Positions 1 to 9,086 of a stretch of 64,000 bases of DNA are shown here, one piece after another. The notes under the pieces were generated by a model. It saw only the letters and a list, made by a program, of their open reading frames with translations, did no database searches and was not told the DNA's origin. The stretch spans positions 62,001 through 126,000 of the forward strand of contig VXLJ01000003.1 in assembly GCA_009841635.1 (NCBI GenBank), read 5' to 3'. Each line of letters opens with the position of its first letter. Position 1 is the stretch's first letter. Source of the stretch: Gammaproteobacteria bacterium (GTDB lineage Bacteria > Pseudomonadota > Gammaproteobacteria > Pseudomonadales > Azotimanducaceae). A program made the position numbers and the translations under genes.

Positions 1-1011
1 GTTATCGTAAAGCCGCTCGAAACGAATAAGCACAAAGCTAATCTGCTCGCGAAAAAAGGTCTAGGAGAAGGCGGACTCGTCTTTGCTGGGCACACAGATA
101 CCGTGCCCTGCCTTGAATCGCACTGGAACGTCGACCCTTACGCTCTCACCGAGCAAGACGGTCGATGGTATGGGCTGGGTACATGCGATATGAAAGGGTT
201 CTTCCCGCTCGCGCTGGCGGCGGCATCAACGGTTAGCGCAAGCAAGCTGCAAAAACCGATTTGCATCGTAGCGACGTCCGACGAAGAAACAAGCATGGCA
301 GGCGCGCGCGAACTGGAGAATTTTGATTTTCCAACGGCCGATGCGGCTGTCATCGGCGAGCCCACTGATTTGGTGCCGGCCTATACCCACAAAGGCATCG
401 CATTGTTAAAGATCACGGTCAAAGGTGTTGCCGGACACTCATCCAACCCTGCGGCTGGCGTGAATGCGATTGACACCATGCATTGCTTCATCTCGTTGCT
501 AATGCAATTCCGCATCGATCTGAAAGCTCGCTATACCAATGAAGCCTTTGACGTTCAGCATCCAACTTTGAATTTAGGCTGTTTACACGCCGGTGATGTG
601 CCGAATCGCATCTGTTCGCACGCTGAATTACAGTTTGATATCCGCATCTTGCCCAATATGAACCCATCACATCTGGTTGAAGAGATTGAGCGACTCGCGG
701 AAGTTGTCTCCCGAGAAACGGAATCTGAAATAGATGTTGCGCTGTGTTGCCCCATTATTCCACCTTTCGAGACCACAACCTCCGGCAAGTTAGTCCGGCA
801 CTTGACCCAGGCGACCAAACAACCGCCACAAGGCGTAGCGTTTGGTACCGAAGCGCCTTTCTATCAAGCTTTAGGCATCGAAACAGTCGTGTTTGGCCCT
901 GGATCCGTTAATCAAGCGCACCAACCGGATGAATATCTCAGTATCGATCGTATCAAGCCTATGCAGCTGATTCTCGAAGATCTCATTCACACATATTGCA
1001 CGTCGAATTAA
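1..1011 (+). CDS. argE: Acetylornithine deacetylase ArgE, 5' end outside window
   Basis: This enzyme hydrolyses N2-acetylornithine to ornithine and acetate in the linear arginine pathway and acts in the cytoplasm as an M20-family metallohydrolase. The reading frame is open from base 1, so the N-terminus lies upstream of the window. Visible M20 motifs are GHTDTVP (first zinc ligand and Asp), GTCDMKG, the catalytic DEE in TSDEETSMAG, GEPTDL, and AFGTEAPFY near the C-terminus. The dimerisation insert (KGVAGHSS onwards) is present. argA follows 29 bases downstream on the same strand, so the two arginine genes probably form one operon. Identification as ArgE rather than DapE rests on overall motif wording and the argA neighbour. 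Confidence 0.92.
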   Translation, partial: VIVKPLETNKHKANLLAKKGLGEGGLVFAGHTDTVPCLESHWNVDPYALTEQDGRWYGLGTCDMKGFFPLALAAASTVSASKLQKPICIVATSDEETSMAGARELENFDFPTADAAVIGEPTDLVPAYTHKGIALLKITVKGVAGHSSNPAAGVNAIDTMHCFISLLMQFRIDLKARYTNEAFDVQHPTLNLGCLHAGDVPNRICSHAELQFDIRILPNMNPSHLVEEIERLAEVVSRETESEIDVALCCPIIPPFETTTSGKLVRHLTQATKQPPQGVAFGTEAPFYQALGIETVVFGPGSVNQAHQPDEYLSIDRIKPMQLILEDLIHTYCTSN

Positions 1012-1040
1012 CGCAATCCCCTCTCTGAGCAAGTCTTCCC

Positions 1041-2177
1041 ATGGTTGCCCATCGTTTTGCGCAATGGTTTCGCTCGTCGTCTCCCTACATAAAAGAGCAT
1101 CGCGATAAACGATTCGTCTTACTGTTGCCAGACGTCTGTCTCCAGCACGAGGAATTGCGGAATATTGCGCGCGACATCGCCCTCCTTAACGTGTTAAGCA
1201 TTCAACTGTTGCTCGTCGTCCAAGCAAGCTCTAAAACAGGTGAGGAAGCGCTCCAGCGTGTGTTCGATCAAGGATTGCCGAGCAGTCGCCATCCCAACCG
1301 AAGCGTACCACTTTTTAGTTCCAACGAGCCAGTTTTGCACGACAGCATGGCAACATGGCAATGGCATATCGATCGTGGCGAAATCGTGATGATCACTGCT
1401 AACACAGAAGAAACACTAGAGCAGGCGATCGTGCGAGCTTCGCAAATAGCCATCGAGATGAAAGCCGATAAGCTCATCGCGTTTCATGAATTTGCCACTT
1501 CGTCTGACCTGGACATTGAGCTAAATAGCGATTTATCGACTGGCACTTTGCGTCACTTGATCAAGGCAAGCAAGTTCGCCACCGAAGATGAGCCGTTGAT
1601 GCAATCTCTACTTCACGTCTGCGAACAAGGGGTGAAGCGTGCACATGTGGTCTCATATCAAGACGATGGTGCATTGCTTACTGAACTATTTACCGCCGAC
1701 GGCTCAGGTACGCAGATTTCGACAGACGACTACCTGACTCTCCGTAAAGCGACCGCTTTGGATATCGACGATGTTCTGCAGCTCATGCAAACCGACATTG
1801 AGCAAAAACGCCTGGTACCGCGCGAACGAGAGCTACTTATCGGCGAAACGACAACGATGTTCATCGCAGAACACGACAATGTCCCCGTAGGTTGCGTCGC
1901 GCTTTATGACCTAACGGACGGCATGCAGGAAATCGGGTCGCTGCTGGCCGCGCCGAAACATCGCGATCGCAACATTGGGTTGCGACTGCTGGCCCGCGCT
2001 GAAAAGGCAGCTGGCCAGCGGGGCGCAACGCACGTATACGTCTTTACCAAATCCGCAAGCGATTGGTTTAAAAAGCACGGTTATCAAGTTGCGCCGATTG
2101 ACTCACTGCCTGCTTTGTGCCGCGCGAAATTCGACCATGAGCGACAACCAACACTCCTAATCAAGGCAATCGCATGA
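1041..2177 (+). CDS. argA: N-acetylglutamate synthase ArgA with shortened kinase-like domain
   Basis: This protein should acetylate glutamate from acetyl-CoA, the first step of arginine synthesis. It opens with the ArgA-typical stretch [18 protein letters not shown], followed by an amino-acid-kinase-like region to about residue 225. A GNAT acetyltransferase domain follows from about residue 232 ([19 protein letters not shown]) with the acetyl-CoA loop region around [11 protein letters not shown]. At 378 residues it is about 60 shorter than classical ArgA (about 440). The loss is in the kinase-like half, where the glycine-rich VHGARPQ-type segment is replaced by VVQASSKTG. Since that domain carries the arginine site in classical ArgA, feedback control may be changed; this is inference. 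The gene overlaps ilvD by 4 bases. Confidence 0.88.
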   Translation: MVAHRFAQWFRSSSPYIKEHRDKRFVLLLPDVCLQHEELRNIARDIALLNVLSIQLLLVVQASSKTGEEALQRVFDQGLPSSRHPNRSVPLFSSNEPVLHDSMATWQWHIDRGEIVMITANTEETLEQAIVRASQIAIEMKADKLIAFHEFATSSDLDIELNSDLSTGTLRHLIKASKFATEDEPLMQSLLHVCEQGVKRAHVVSYQDDGALLTELFTADGSGTQISTDDYLTLRKATALDIDDVLQLMQTDIEQKRLVPRERELLIGETTTMFIAEHDNVPVGCVALYDLTDGMQEIGSLLAAPKHRDRNIGLRLLARAEKAAGQRGATHVYVFTKSASDWFKKHGYQVAPIDSLPALCRAKFDHERQPTLLIKAIA

Positions 2178-3853
2178 CCAAGAAACGCCCTTATTCCAGC
2201 ATCATCGTAGACGGCGTTGAACAAGCGCCTAGCAGAGCGATGCTATACCCCGTCGGTTTTAGCCGCGAGGATTTCGCTAAGGCGCAAGTCGGCATCGCTT
2301 CCACTTGGAGCAATGTCACACCGTGCAACATGCACATCAATGAACTAGCTGGTCACGCCGCAGCCGGTGCAGACGCAAACGGTGCGAAGAGCGTCGTGTT
2401 TAACACGATTACCGTGTCTGACGGAATCTCCATGGGGACGCCAGGCATGCGCTACTCGTTAGTGAGTCGCGAAGTTATCGCTGATTCAATCGAAACCGTA
2501 GTTGGGGCACAGGGGTTCGACGGTTTTGTTGCGATCGGGGGCTGTGACAAGAACATGCCTGCCTGTGCGATGGCGATGGCTCGCCTTGATCGACCATCGG
2601 TATTTGTTTATGGTGGTACGATCCAGCCAGGTGCCGAACGCCGCGACATCATTTCAGTATTTGAAGCGGTTGGATCGCGCGCGGAGAACCTGATTACTGC
2701 AGAAGAGTTGCAGGTGGTCGAAGAAACTGCTATCCCTGGCCCTGGCTCCTGCGGTGGCATGTATACCGCTAACACGATGGCTTCCGCCATTGAAGCACTA
2801 GGGCTGAGCCTACCAAATTCCTCATCACAAGAAGCCGTTAGCGAAGATAAAGCAAATGACGCATATCGCGCCGGTCAGGCTGTCGCTGAGTTAATCCAAC
2901 AAGATTTAAAACCATCGCGCTTGCTTAGTCGCGAATCGTTCGAGAATGCGATTACCTTGGTCATCGCGCTTGAAGGATCCACCAATGCAGTGCTCCATCT
3001 GCTAGCTATCGCAAGCGCTGCAGACATACCGTTGAGCATCGATGATTTTTCCCGCATCGGCAAACGCGTGCCAGTCTTGGCCGATATGCGCCCCGCTGGC
3101 CACTACGCCATGTCTGAACTAGTGGCGATTGGTGGTATACAACCATTGATGAAGACACTGCTGGACGAAGGGCTGTTACATGGCGAATGCATGACTGTCA
3201 CAGGAAAAACGCTCGCCGAGAATTTATCGACTATTCAGCCATATCCGGACGATCAAGCGATTATCCGGCCTTTGGACAACCCGATTAAACGCGATAGTCA
3301 CCTGCGCATCTTGCGCGGGAATATCGCAGCCGGAGGTTCTGTCGCAAAAATCACTGGCCATGAAGGTGAACGGTTTACCGGTTCTGCTCGTGTGTTCCAC
3401 GGCGAAGAGGCAGGCATGGCCGCCATCATGAATGGAACTGTCCAAGCAGGCGATGTCGTCGTTATTCGTTACGAAGGTCCGCGCGGCGGACCTGGCATGC
3501 GGGAAATGCTGAGTCCAACAAGTGCTTTGAATGGACGTGGCTTAGCTGGCAAGGTGGCCTTGATCACGGACGGCCGCTTCTCTGGCGGTTCGTCCGGTTT
3601 CGTGGTCGGCCATGTTGTACCTGAGGCGTACGAAGGAGGACTCATCGGTCTGATCGAAGATGGCGACACCATCACCATTGACGCTATCGCGAATGAGATC
3701 AATTTAGAAGTCGGCGACGACGAGCTGGCTGCACGGCGCGCAAATTGGTCAGCGCCAAAACCCTATGCAGTCAAAGGCACGCTGGCGAAATATGCAACTT
3801 TGGTGTCGAATGCAAGCGAAGGGGCTGTGACCGACAAGCAACTCCGCCTTTAG
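2174..3853 (+). CDS. ilvD: Dihydroxy-acid dehydratase IlvD
   Basis: IlvD dehydrates 2,3-dihydroxy-isovalerate and 2,3-dihydroxy-3-methylvalerate to the keto-acid precursors of valine and isoleucine, using an iron-sulphur cluster. The 559-residue product has the three expected cluster cysteines, in [20 protein letters not shown] and [12 protein letters not shown]. It also has the [10 protein letters not shown] and [15 protein letters not shown] signatures. Its ATG overlaps the argA stop by 4 bases, so translation is probably coupled to argA. At the other end it overlaps the convergent hemE stop by 4 bases, leaving no room for a conventional terminator. The length is typical of the short, roughly 560-residue IlvD group. 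Confidence 0.97.
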   Translation: MTKKRPYSSIIVDGVEQAPSRAMLYPVGFSREDFAKAQVGIASTWSNVTPCNMHINELAGHAAAGADANGAKSVVFNTITVSDGISMGTPGMRYSLVSREVIADSIETVVGAQGFDGFVAIGGCDKNMPACAMAMARLDRPSVFVYGGTIQPGAERRDIISVFEAVGSRAENLITAEELQVVEETAIPGPGSCGGMYTANTMASAIEALGLSLPNSSSQEAVSEDKANDAYRAGQAVAELIQQDLKPSRLLSRESFENAITLVIALEGSTNAVLHLLAIASAADIPLSIDDFSRIGKRVPVLADMRPAGHYAMSELVAIGGIQPLMKTLLDEGLLHGECMTVTGKTLAENLSTIQPYPDDQAIIRPLDNPIKRDSHLRILRGNIAAGGSVAKITGHEGERFTGSARVFHGEEAGMAAIMNGTVQAGDVVVIRYEGPRGGPGMREMLSPTSALNGRGLAGKVALITDGRFSGGSSGFVVGHVVPEAYEGGLIGLIEDGDTITIDAIANEINLEVGDDELAARRANWSAPKPYAVKGTLAKYATLVSNASEGAVTDKQLRL

Positions 3854-4866
3854 CCGGTGTAGTTATGGACGAAGTCAACTAAGCAACGCACATGATCGAC
3901 CGGCGTCTGCGGTACGATCCCATGGCCTAGATTGAAGATGTGTCCAGCCCGACCGTTCACTGAGTCCAATATGGCTCGAGCCTGTGACTTGATTACTTCT
4001 GGTTCGGCACACAGCACCAGAGGGTCGAGATTTCCTTGAATCGCAGGCGTTCCCAAGTGATCCCACGAAGCCTTTAAATCCACGCGCCAGTCAAGCGCTA
4101 AAAAGTCCGGTCCGGTCGCTTGCATGCTCTCTAAAAGGTGACTGTTGCCTACGGCGAAATAGATGATGGGCACATGACCCGCGAGACGTTGCATGAGGGT
4201 TTTGGTGTGTGGCGCAACATATGTTTCGTAGTCCGTTCGTGCCAACGTACCAACCCAGCTATCAAAAATCTGCACCGCCTGAACACCAGCTTCGATCTGG
4301 AGTTCGACGTAGTCACCAATAGCTTGCGTCAGTTTGTCCAGCAACTTTCGCCACGCATCCGGATGCGAATACATAAACGTCTTCGTTTGTTGAAAGTCCC
4401 GCGAACCTTTGCCTTCTAGAACATAGCTCGCCAATGTAAAAGGCGCTCCCGCGAAACCAATCAAAGCGATGGTCTTCGGCAGGTCTTGCAGAATGTTCTG
4501 GACTGTTTGACTGATATAACCAACGCCTTCCGTGGCTGGGATTACCCTAACTCGTTCGACATCGTCGATCGTCTTGATGGGATTTGCGAACACAGGGCCA
4601 ACACCGGCTTCGTAATGCAATTCGAACCCCATGGGTTCGAGCATTGGCAGCAAATCCGCAAACATGATGGCCGCATCCACGTTCAAGATCCGTTGCGCGT
4701 CTAACGTAACTTTTGCCGCCAGTTCCGGATTCTTAAAGAACTCCAAGCTAGGGGTCGTGCCTTTGACCCGATGGTATTCGGGCATATAGCGCCCGGCTTG
4801 ACGATTGAGCCAAATTGGGGTGTAAGGGGTAGGTACTCCCCTGCAAGCGTCAAAAAAGACGCTCAA
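3850..4866 (-). CDS. hemE: Uroporphyrinogen decarboxylase HemE
   Basis: HemE decarboxylates the four acetate side chains of uroporphyrinogen III to give coproporphyrinogen III in haem synthesis. The 338-residue product contains the conserved N-terminal [10 protein letters not shown] motif, MFADLLPML with the catalytic Asp, [18 protein letters not shown], and the C-terminal FNLGHGI. The start is TTG, chosen because its TTGA overlaps the fabV stop (4 bases), a classic coupling arrangement. The N-terminus is a few residues shorter than in E. coli but keeps all conserved blocks. It is the second gene of a fabV-hemE pair and is convergent with ilvD. Confidence 0.96.
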   Translation of the reverse strand: MSVFFDACRGVPTPYTPIWLNRQAGRYMPEYHRVKGTTPSLEFFKNPELAAKVTLDAQRILNVDAAIMFADLLPMLEPMGFELHYEAGVGPVFANPIKTIDDVERVRVIPATEGVGYISQTVQNILQDLPKTIALIGFAGAPFTLASYVLEGKGSRDFQQTKTFMYSHPDAWRKLLDKLTQAIGDYVELQIEAGVQAVQIFDSWVGTLARTDYETYVAPHTKTLMQRLAGHVPIIYFAVGNSHLLESMQATGPDFLALDWRVDLKASWDHLGTPAIQGNLDPLVLCAEPEVIKSQARAILDSVNGRAGHIFNLGHGIVPQTPVDHVRCLVDFVHNYTG

Positions 4867-6062
4867 TGGGTAGAGATGCTCGTTAGGTCTGTGAGAGCGG
4901 CGTCGTAGTCCACGTCGGACCGGCCGAAACCGAATATCTTTAAGAACTCTTCACTAAATCCCTGAATATCTGCATAAGCTGCCAAGTTCTCTTGATCGAC
5001 ATCCTGCCAGCGGCGCAAAACTTCACGTTGCACAACCTCGGACAATTCCAGGTTGTCCATGCGAATGCGGCCGACATCATCGATACGCCGTGCGCTGCCC
5101 GCGTAGAGTTGTTCGCGAAATAGCCTATTGATATGTTCAATGCAATCTTCGTGATTGCCTTGACCCTTCATCACCTTAAAGAGGATCGAGAAATAAAGCG
5201 GTACCACCGGAATAGCCGTACTTGCTTGGGTGACGACTGCTTTAAGCGCAGCGACCAACGCCTCGGCCCCGTGCTTGCCGAATTTCGCATTCAGCTCAAC
5301 GCAGGTCTGATCAAGATGCTCTTTAGCTTTACCTAAAGTCCCCCCACGATAAATGGCGTAAGTCAAATCGTTGCCTAAATACGTGTACGCGATCGTTTTG
5401 AAACCTGGGCTTAGCACGCCGGCGGATGCACATTGTTCAATCCACTCGCGCCAGTCGTCGCCGCCCATGACTGCGACGGTGGCGGCCGTTTCTGCTTCGT
5501 TTGCCGGTTCTAGCGAGACGGGCGTGAGCTGGCCTACCGCATTCAGTACATCTAAAGTGAGAGTTTGTGCCTCGTAGGCTTCACCCAAAGGTTTGATGAC
5601 CGAACGAAATCGTTCCCCACTATCCGGATCCACGCGGACAGGGGAGGCTAGACTGTAAACCACTAGATCCACGGGTCCGAAATTGGACTTCAACTCATTA
5701 ATGACCTGGCGTTTCATGTCATGTGAAAACGCGTCGCCGTCAAAAGTAGCGGCTTGCAAACCGCTCTTGCTCGCAAGCTGATCAAACGCTGCGTTGTTGT
5801 ACCATCCCGCAGACCCTGGCTTGCTCCCGTCCGGCGCTTTCTCTAACGAAACGCCCACTGTGTGTGCTCCGCACCCATGTGCGGCAACAATGCGAGATGC
5901 CAGACCGTAACCAGCCGAACACCCAATGACGAGCGCGTTTTTCGAACCTGTGATCTTTCCCTGCGCCGTCGTTCGGTTCACTTGCTCTCTGACGTTCGCT
6001 GCGCAACCCAAAGGGTGCGCCGTGGTGCAAATGAACCCGCGAATTCGTGGTTTTACGATCAC
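4863..6062 (-). CDS. fabV: trans-2-Enoyl-ACP reductase FabV
   Basis: FabV carries out the last reductive step of the fatty-acid elongation cycle using NADH and is the triclosan-resistant alternative to FabI. At 399 residues it has the FabV length. It shows the expected N-terminus (MIVKPRIRGFICTTAHP), the nucleotide-binding VIGCSAGYGLASRI, the catalytic Tyr/Lys area (YTYLGNDLTYAIYRGGTLGKAK) and the family C-terminus. Translation starts at GTG. The gene precedes hemE with a 4-base overlap. No fabI is visible in the window, so whether FabV is the only enoyl reductase cannot be judged here. Confidence 0.95.
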   Translation of the reverse strand: MIVKPRIRGFICTTAHPLGCAANVREQVNRTTAQGKITGSKNALVIGCSAGYGLASRIVAAHGCGAHTVGVSLEKAPDGSKPGSAGWYNNAAFDQLASKSGLQAATFDGDAFSHDMKRQVINELKSNFGPVDLVVYSLASPVRVDPDSGERFRSVIKPLGEAYEAQTLTLDVLNAVGQLTPVSLEPANEAETAATVAVMGGDDWREWIEQCASAGVLSPGFKTIAYTYLGNDLTYAIYRGGTLGKAKEHLDQTCVELNAKFGKHGAEALVAALKAVVTQASTAIPVVPLYFSILFKVMKGQGNHEDCIEHINRLFREQLYAGSARRIDDVGRIRMDNLELSEVVQREVLRRWQDVDQENLAAYADIQGFSEEFLKIFGFGRSDVDYDAALTDLTSISTH

Positions 6063-6105
6063 GTAATGTTCGGCCCCGCTGAAAGTGGTGGTATTAAACG
6101 AGTAG

Positions 6106-8034
6106 CTAGGTTTCTAGCAGATGCTCGCGCAAGAACATAGCAACGACGTACCACCAGTAATCGCGGTTTGGTTTTTTTCGGAAGCCGTGCCCTTCGTCAT
6201 TGGCAAGCACATACCAGACTGGCACTTCACTAGCTTGTAGCGCATCAAATATTTGTCTGCTTTCCGACGCAGGCACGCGAGGATCGTTCAAGCCTTGGCC
6301 GATGAGCAAAGGTGATGTGATACGTTCCACTCGATTCAACGGCGCGATGGATTCCAAAAATTCTCGCATCGCTGGGTCCCGTTCATCGCCGTATTCCGCC
6401 CGTCGCAAATCGCGACGATAGTCTTGCGTGTTTTCCAAGAACGTCACAAAATTGCTTATCCCAACGGTTTCAACCCCAGCGCGTATTCGATCGCTGTAAT
6501 GCACAAGCGATGCGAGAACCATGTAGCCGCCATAGGAACCGCCCATAACCCCAATCCTGTCTGCATTCATCCGAGGTTGTGTTGCGATGAAGTCAATCAG
6601 TGCGCCAATGTCCTTAACTGAGTCCTCGCGCAGGTACCCATTGTCAAGTCCCACGTAGTCTTTGCCGTAGCCTGCCGAGCCTCTGACATTAGGCACCCAT
6701 ACCGCGATGCCTAATTCGTTCACATAGAACTGAAACGTCGACGAAAACCCAGGGCGATATTGAGACTCTGGTCCACCGTGAATATGAATCAATACCGGGT
6801 GTGGACCATCGCCTGGTGGTTCAAACACAAACACTGGAATCTCGCGCTCGTCAAACGACTTAAAGTGCTTTAATGAAGGCGCGACCATCTGCTCTGCTGG
6901 AATCTCACCTAATTCAGATTTCGTCCAGCGAGAGACTTCTTGCGTCGCTATATCCATTACATAGACATCGCTCTGGTCAACGGGCGTCTGGAAAGAAAAA
7001 GCGATGCGTGAGTTGTCATGATTGAAGCGGATGTTCGACATCCGACCTTGCGGCAGTTTCGGCATCATGAGATCTTGGCGCGATGCGAGGTCTAACAGAT
7101 GCGTCCGGGTATAGCCTGCTTCATTCACGACATAAGCGAGCAAATTCCGATCGCGCGACAACGTGAAAAAGGATACATTCCAATTCAACGCCGGTGACAG
7201 TGGCGCGACCGCGCCAGATTCAAGATCTATTTCATAAATTCGTTCGAACTGACCATCTAAAAACGACACAAAAAACACCTTACGACCCGCTGCGTCATAG
7301 GCAATAGATCCAAGCGAAACCGCGCCTTGATCCGCTAGTAAGCGTGTACGTGCATGCGACTTTAAATCCACCTCATAGAGTTCGGATTCCACAACACTCA
7401 CGAACCTAGATATGAGAACTCGACTGCCGTCCTGCGTCCAATCTTCAACGTACCAGCCAACACCTTGATCCCGCTGCACAATCACTCGTTCACCGCCGAG
7501 CGATTGGATGAATAAATCGGTGTCGCGCCCGGTGAGTTCAGTGGATGAATAAGCGATCTTCGTACCCGTCGGATCGAACGACACGCCTGTATAACGCGAT
7601 TTACCATCTGTGAGCAAGTCGCTTTTACGAGTTGCCAAGTCCATCAGAAATAGCTGGTAGCTCTCACTACCTCCGGTGTCTTTGGCGAAGACGATGCGCT
7701 TAGGTTTTTCAACGTGAGGCGCGAGCGCGCCACCAATGGGTTCAGCCGCGAAGGTGAGCTGTTCCCGCATCCCTAGAGGTTCGCGAACGACGTGAAGTTG
7801 GGACGTATCGCCGAACCGCGTCGAAATCAGCAGCGCATCACCCAACCAGTCTATAACCGCTGCACTGCGCACATTTTGATATCGAGCGACGTCTTCCGTC
7901 AATGACATCGGCACTTGCGGGACAGCTTGCAGTTCAAGTGCGGCCGGCGCTTTTGCACGCAACTCGTTCGCTTCTGCTTTGCTCACTTGCAACGCCAGCA
8001 TCATTAGCCACACAAAACTCAGCCATATATGCAT
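6106..8034 (-). CDS. Secreted S9 family (DPP4/acyl-aminoacyl-peptidase-like) serine peptidase
   Basis: This is a predicted exported serine peptidase of the prolyl-oligopeptidase clan, cleaving short peptides. An N-terminal beta-propeller (about residues 60-370) is followed by an alpha/beta-hydrolase domain. The catalytic serine lies in MGGSYGGYM, the Asp in NDPRVP and the His in DEGHGF, so the triad is intact. HGGPESQ forms the usual oxyanion region. The frame stays open 55 codons further upstream (to 8199), but the ATG at 8034 is preferred. It begins a signal peptide (MHIWLSFVWLMMLALQVSKA), while the upstream residues do not look like one. It diverges from dapD. Confidence 0.87.
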   Translation of the reverse strand: MHIWLSFVWLMMLALQVSKAEANELRAKAPAALELQAVPQVPMSLTEDVARYQNVRSAAVIDWLGDALLISTRFGDTSQLHVVREPLGMREQLTFAAEPIGGALAPHVEKPKRIVFAKDTGGSESYQLFLMDLATRKSDLLTDGKSRYTGVSFDPTGTKIAYSSTELTGRDTDLFIQSLGGERVIVQRDQGVGWYVEDWTQDGSRVLISRFVSVVESELYEVDLKSHARTRLLADQGAVSLGSIAYDAAGRKVFFVSFLDGQFERIYEIDLESGAVAPLSPALNWNVSFFTLSRDRNLLAYVVNEAGYTRTHLLDLASRQDLMMPKLPQGRMSNIRFNHDNSRIAFSFQTPVDQSDVYVMDIATQEVSRWTKSELGEIPAEQMVAPSLKHFKSFDEREIPVFVFEPPGDGPHPVLIHIHGGPESQYRPGFSSTFQFYVNELGIAVWVPNVRGSAGYGKDYVGLDNGYLREDSVKDIGALIDFIATQPRMNADRIGVMGGSYGGYMVLASLVHYSDRIRAGVETVGISNFVTFLENTQDYRRDLRRAEYGDERDPAMREFLESIAPLNRVERITSPLLIGQGLNDPRVPASESRQIFDALQASEVPVWYVLANDEGHGFRKKPNRDYWWYVVAMFLREHLLET

Positions 8035-8236
8035 GCAACCTAACGCACGCAGTCTATGGCTAAGCTGCTTAAAACTCCAAACCAACTTGGCAAAAGCCAT
8101 CCCAAACTTCCCTATTCCGAGCGTTAAAAGTCTAGCGAGAATGTCGAGAATGCATGCACGGTCGTTTTGACCTCGGTGCGGCATCGTTAAAGCACTCATT
8201 TAATATGCGACCAAATTTATCGATGTATCAAAAGAA
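8035..8236. other. Divergent intergenic region between S9 peptidase and dapD
   Basis: If the peptidase starts at 8034, this 202-base region holds both divergent promoters. I see an AT-rich stretch around 8201-8235 immediately before dapD but no promoter boxes I would assign with confidence. If the peptidase starts at 8199 instead, the gap shrinks to 37 bases. Confidence 0.35.
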
Positions 8237-9070
8237 ATGTCCCTAGAACGAGCAATTACCGAGGCTTGGGAGCAACGAGAAGAACTTTCGGTACATACAA
8301 CCGGACCGATCCGGGAAGCGGTGCAAGCCGCATTGGCAGCATTGGATGCGGGGGAGATTCGAGTCGCCGAAAAGCGCGGTCGTGAATGGGTAGTGAACGA
8401 ATGGGCAAAAAAGGCAGTCTTGCTGAGTTTCTCATTGAATCCTATGCGAACTATGCCAGGCGGCCCCGACGGATCATTCTGGTGGGACAAGGTTCCCGCG
8501 AAATTTGCCGGTTGGGACGAGCACAGGTTCGCTGCGGCCGGTTTTCGCGCTTCACCGACCGCCTATGTAAGACACTCTGCATATATCGCACCCAATGTCG
8601 TTCTAATGCCGAGTTATGTGAATTTAGGAGCTTACGTAGACAGCGGCACCATGGTCGACACTTGGGCAACCGTTGGCTCATGTGCTCAGATTGGGAAAAA
8701 TTGCCACATTTCAGGTGGTGCAGGCATCGGCGGAGTGCTTGAACCGTTGCAAGCCAATCCTGTCATCGTGGAGGACAACTGCTTCATTGGCGCACGTTCT
8801 GAAGTTGTCGAAGGTGTGATCGTAGAAGAAGGCGCGGTCATTTCTATGGGCGTATTTATCGGGGCTTCGACCAAGATCATTGATCGAAGAACCGGAGAAA
8901 TCCATACCGGGCGTGTACCAGCTTATTCAGTCGTCGTACCTGGCACGTTGCCACAAGGATCTTACGAAAACGGCCACCCGCGACCGAGTCTTTACTGCGC
9001 CGTGGTCATCAAAACCGTGGACGAACAAACGCGATCTAAGACTTCGATCAACGAATTGTTGCGCGATTAG
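8237..9070 (+). CDS. dapD: Tetrahydrodipicolinate N-succinyltransferase DapD
   Basis: DapD transfers succinyl from succinyl-CoA to tetrahydrodipicolinate in the lysine/meso-diaminopimelate pathway. The 277-residue product has the DapD N-terminal helical domain ([16 protein letters not shown]) and the left-handed beta-helix of hexapeptide repeats (about residues 105-220, for example [20 protein letters not shown]). It also has the C-terminal VVPGTLP and [10 protein letters not shown] segments. Length matches E. coli DapD (274). It stands alone here, transcribed towards the convergent metzincin gene 16 bases away. Confidence 0.97.
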   Translation: MSLERAITEAWEQREELSVHTTGPIREAVQAALAALDAGEIRVAEKRGREWVVNEWAKKAVLLSFSLNPMRTMPGGPDGSFWWDKVPAKFAGWDEHRFAAAGFRASPTAYVRHSAYIAPNVVLMPSYVNLGAYVDSGTMVDTWATVGSCAQIGKNCHISGGAGIGGVLEPLQANPVIVEDNCFIGARSEVVEGVIVEEGAVISMGVFIGASTKIIDRRTGEIHTGRVPAYSVVVPGTLPQGSYENGHPRPSLYCAVVIKTVDEQTRSKTSINELLRD

Positions 9071-9086
9071 CGCGTGCCGAGAGCCG

